NCBI GenBank assembly: GCA_030652715.1
Contig: JAUSQB010000318.1
Span: 1 to 7,496, forward strand
Length of the DNA: 7,496 nt
Reading direction: 5' to 3'
DNA from: Rugosibacter sp.
Lineage (GTDB): Bacteria > Pseudomonadota > Gammaproteobacteria > Burkholderiales > Rhodocyclaceae
In this document: piece after piece, positions 6,246-7,496 of the stretch
Numbering within the stretch: position 1 is the first letter of the stretch
How the letters are laid out: each line of letters begins with the position of its first letter
Made by a program: the position numbers and the translations under genes
Notes under the pieces: generated by a model
Seen by the model: the letters and a program-made list of their open reading frames with translations, nothing else
Told to the model about the DNA's origin: nothing
Database searches by the model: none

Positions 6246-6268
6246 ATTATCAATAATGGCTGAGCCAT
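6246..6268. repeat. Two overlapping short inverted repeats
   Basis: ATTAT-CA-ATAAT (6246-6257) is followed, with a 2-base overlap, by ATGGC-TGA-GCCAT (6256-6268). Both are perfect in their arms. As RNA on the minus strand the second gives a 5-bp hairpin followed by UUAUU, a poor terminator at best. As DNA they could be operator half-sites. Short inverted repeats like these arise by chance in AT-rich sequence. Confidence 0.25.
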
Positions 6269-6341
6269 CACGTTGCGCAAAATACATCAAAAAAGTCAGT
6301 AAAACAAACTTTTTAAATTGTGTTGCTTATTTACAACATGG

Positions 6342-6866
6342 TTATAACATGAAGTTAAGGTTTTTACCCCGCAGAAACCGTTCATCAATCTCGCTCAACC
6401 GCTTCAGCAGGCGAAACTGGCCCTGGGCATCTTTGCGCCAGACATCTTTACGCGAGTAGCTGTACGTCATCTCCTCATAAATACGGCGATTACGCACGAC
6501 ATAGCAGTTAGCAAACACTTTGTATTCGCCCAGGGTTTCACCCTCATATACTTCAAGATTATTAATAAAGTGGCGAACAACTTCCCGCGGATCAGCTGTC
6601 CATTGCATGGGGGATTCGCTTTGTGTCACGCGCATGGCAAGGTAGTGATAGTTCTCGTTAAAGATATTCACATGATCTTTAGCAGCATAACGGGTGTCTT
6701 TACGCGCGCGTAACTGGCGGGAGACCGCTTGATACAGAATGTCTTGATCAATCATGGTATCCAGCCATTCACGCAAGCGCTCTTCGCAAATCAACCGTGC
6801 TTCACGGTATAGCGTTTGTTCAATTTCATGATAGATATCATGTGCTACTGCTTTTAATCCGTCCAT
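6342..6866 (-). CDS. Aromatic-ring-hydroxylating dioxygenase, beta (small) subunit
   Basis: This 174-aa protein is the structural small subunit of a Rieske non-heme iron dioxygenase, which forms the alpha3-beta3 hexamer with the large subunit. It has no metal centre. Family features are EARLICEERLREWLDTM (22-38), ILYQAVSRQLRARKDTRY (43-60), the NIFNENYHYLAMRV block (67-80) and a C-terminal LLKRLSEIDERFL then NLNFML ending. These align with naphthalene dioxygenase beta (194 aa) as remembered. The ATG at 6866 has AAGGAG (6873-6878) with 6-nt spacing. A TTG 48 nt upstream would add 16 residues (MGKSQPKAPPKVKEFL) but reads through the ribosome-binding site and is unlikely. It lies 101 bp after the alpha-subunit stop. 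No clear terminator follows the stop, so read-through into the uptake genes is possible. Confidence 0.93.
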   Translation of the reverse strand: MDGLKAVAHDIYHEIEQTLYREARLICEERLREWLDTMIDQDILYQAVSRQLRARKDTRYAAKDHVNIFNENYHYLAMRVTQSESPMQWTADPREVVRHFINNLEVYEGETLGEYKVFANCYVVRNRRIYEEMTYSYSRKDVWRKDAQGQFRLLKRLSEIDERFLRGKNLNFML

Positions 6867-6872
6867 AAGGAA

Positions 6873-6878
6873 CTCCTT
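6873..6878 (-). promoter_or_regulatory. Ribosome-binding site of the beta-subunit gene
   Basis: AAGGAG on the minus strand, 6 nt before the ATG at 6866. It decides between this start and the upstream TTG. The same hexamer and spacing precede the dehydrogenase and extradiol dioxygenase genes. Confidence 0.85.
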
Positions 6879-6892
6879 CACTTTGGGTGGTG

Positions 6893-6921
6893 CCTTGGGC
6901 TGAGACTTTCCCAACCCAAGG
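6893..6921 (-). repeat. Intercistronic stem-loop between alpha and beta subunit genes
   Basis: CCTTGGG (6893-6899) and CCCAAGG (6915-6921) form a 7-bp perfect stem with a 15-nt loop. No U-run follows in the minus direction, so it is not a terminator. It lies about 15 nt upstream of the beta ribosome-binding site. It could stabilise or mark a processing point in the dioxygenase mRNA; no function is proven. Confidence 0.35.
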
Positions 6922-6967
6922 TGATTGGTGGCTAATCCTGACTAATCCGCGTGTTCTTTATCAAAAA

Positions 6968-7496
6968 TTACTTACCGAGAAACTCACGTTTCCAGGCATC
7001 GGGATCCGTTTTCAGCAAGTCATCCCAGCTCTCAGCCATGAGGAATTCACGATAGGCACGGTAGTAACCACGGTAGGATGTTTCACCTACGGCGGAAGCA
7101 CCAATAATTGCACCACTCTCTTCATCTATTTTGTCACCGCCCATGCCCATTTGCGAGTTCAGCCTGCCTTTGCGAATCTGCCGGCCGCGATTAAGCTGAG
7201 TCATGGATTCCATATTGTCCGCATCGTCCCCTTCGAGCATGCCTGCTGTGCCGAAAGTGCGCGTTGCCATGTCATACACAGCGTCTTTAACCTCGTCAGG
7301 CATGTTCTTTTCAACAATGCCCCAAGTAAAGACTTCAATGCTGCGAGGGCCACGCGGTGCCCAGACTTTGAATGTATTGGTACCCCACAGGTAGGAGTTA
7401 TTCGGGAATACATTTGAATTAAAGTGGCTTCCATAGTAACCACCGCGTGTTTTGCCCAGCTTTTCTGCGACTTTAGGGCGGTTCTCGGCATACCAT
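6968..7496 (-). CDS. Aromatic-ring-hydroxylating dioxygenase, alpha (large) subunit, C-terminal part (partial)
   Basis: The last 175 codons are visible and the frame is open to the window edge, so the N-terminal Rieske domain and the two His ligands of the mononuclear iron are outside. This is the catalytic domain of a naphthalene-dioxygenase-type enzyme that adds both atoms of O2 to an aromatic ring to make a cis-dihydrodiol. Blocks matching NDO are HFN and VFPNNS (partial residues 24-34), FKVWAP (42-47), VEKNMPDEVK (61-70), RTFG (79-82), EGDDADNME (88-96) and GETSYRGYYRAYREF (137-151). Aligned to NDO from memory, Asp91 (codon 7223-7225) is the iron ligand Asp362 and Phe81 is Phe352. NDO Phe357 and Trp358 are replaced by Met86 and Leu87. 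It is followed by its beta subunit. Ferredoxin and reductase genes are not visible. Confidence 0.92.
   Translation of the reverse strand, partial: WYAENRPKVAEKLGKTRGGYYGSHFNSNVFPNNSYLWGTNTFKVWAPRGPRSIEVFTWGIVEKNMPDEVKDAVYDMATRTFGTAGMLEGDDADNMESMTQLNRGRQIRKGRLNSQMGMGGDKIDEESGAIIGASAVGETSYRGYYRAYREFLMAESWDDLLKTDPDAWKREFLGK

Larger units (their letters stand above)
6011..6341. other. AT-rich non-coding gap between dioxygenase beta subunit and DUF1302 gene
   Basis: This 331-bp stretch holds no convincing gene on either strand. It is clearly more AT-rich than the flanking genes, with many A- and T-runs. From the beta-subunit end it contains an overlapping pair of inverted repeats (6246-6268), phased T-tracts (6210-6233), a purine-rich segment with SD-like AGGAG but no following start codon (6191-6207), repeated TTGCAACTT motifs over a candidate promoter (6067-6110), and a hairpin with U-run (6031-6061). 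No strong terminator follows the beta-subunit stop. The gap is far longer than the others in the window and is the most likely site of a separate promoter for the uptake genes. Confidence 0.75.

Noticed and set aside
6011..6341. Sigma54 promoter (GG-N10-GC type) or IHF site in the gap
   Set aside because: No TGGCAC-N5-TTGC-like element was found on either strand, and IHF-like starts (TATCAA, AATCAA) lack the downstream TTR part.
6241..6459. 72-codon plus-strand frame running into the beta-subunit gene
   Set aside because: TTG start, no ribosome-binding site, and half of it is antisense to the beta subunit.
6867..6914. 16-residue N-terminal extension of the beta subunit from a TTG codon
   Set aside because: It would translate through the AAGGAG that serves the ATG at 6866, and no ribosome-binding site stands before the TTG.
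7201..7491. 96-codon minus-strand frame in the alpha-subunit region
   Set aside because: The other minus frame is open from 7495 to the stop at 6968 and matches the dioxygenase alpha subunit throughout, so there is no frameshift and this frame is a shadow.

Overview
The window looks like part of an aromatic-hydrocarbon degradation cluster from a Gram-negative proteobacterium, probably beta or gamma. Two outer-envelope proteins with Sec signal peptides, one of them a predicted beta-barrel ending in Phe, show the Gram-negative envelope. The naphthalene/biphenyl-type catabolic enzymes point to growth on mono- or polycyclic aromatics. Genus-level assignment is inference; no rRNA or other taxonomic marker is present.

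All seven real genes lie on the minus strand, so the window is read from right to left. First come the 3' end of a Rieske dioxygenase large (alpha) subunit, cut by the window edge at 7496, and the complete small (beta) subunit (6342-6866). A 331-bp AT-rich gap follows (6011-6341). It holds a candidate sigma70 promoter, short direct and inverted repeats and T-tracts at 10-bp spacing. Next are a DUF1302 outer-membrane protein (3908-6010) and a DUF1329 periplasmic protein (2580-3890), tightly coupled. A strong minus-strand intrinsic terminator (2522-2562) sits between them and the next gene. Then come a BphB-like cis-dihydrodiol dehydrogenase (1689-2504), a flavin reductase (1160-1663) and a XylE-like extradiol dioxygenase (132-1082). 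A long perfect palindrome at 1-38 ends the unit.

Read as a pathway, the DUF1302/DUF1329 pair would bring a hydrophobic aromatic compound across the outer membrane. The Rieske dioxygenase would form a cis-dihydrodiol, the SDR would re-aromatise it to a catechol, and the extradiol enzyme would cleave the ring by meta fission. The flavin reductase has no visible oxygenase partner. The ferredoxin and reductase needed by the Rieske enzyme, the later meta-pathway genes and any regulator are not in the window.

The points most worth following are: the terminator that separates uptake from catabolic genes and leaves no room for a promoter behind it; the uptake pair placed inside the catabolic cluster; the orphan flavin reductase; and replacement of an active-site Trp in the alpha subunit. 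No tRNA, rRNA, CRISPR array, insertion sequence or attachment site was seen.
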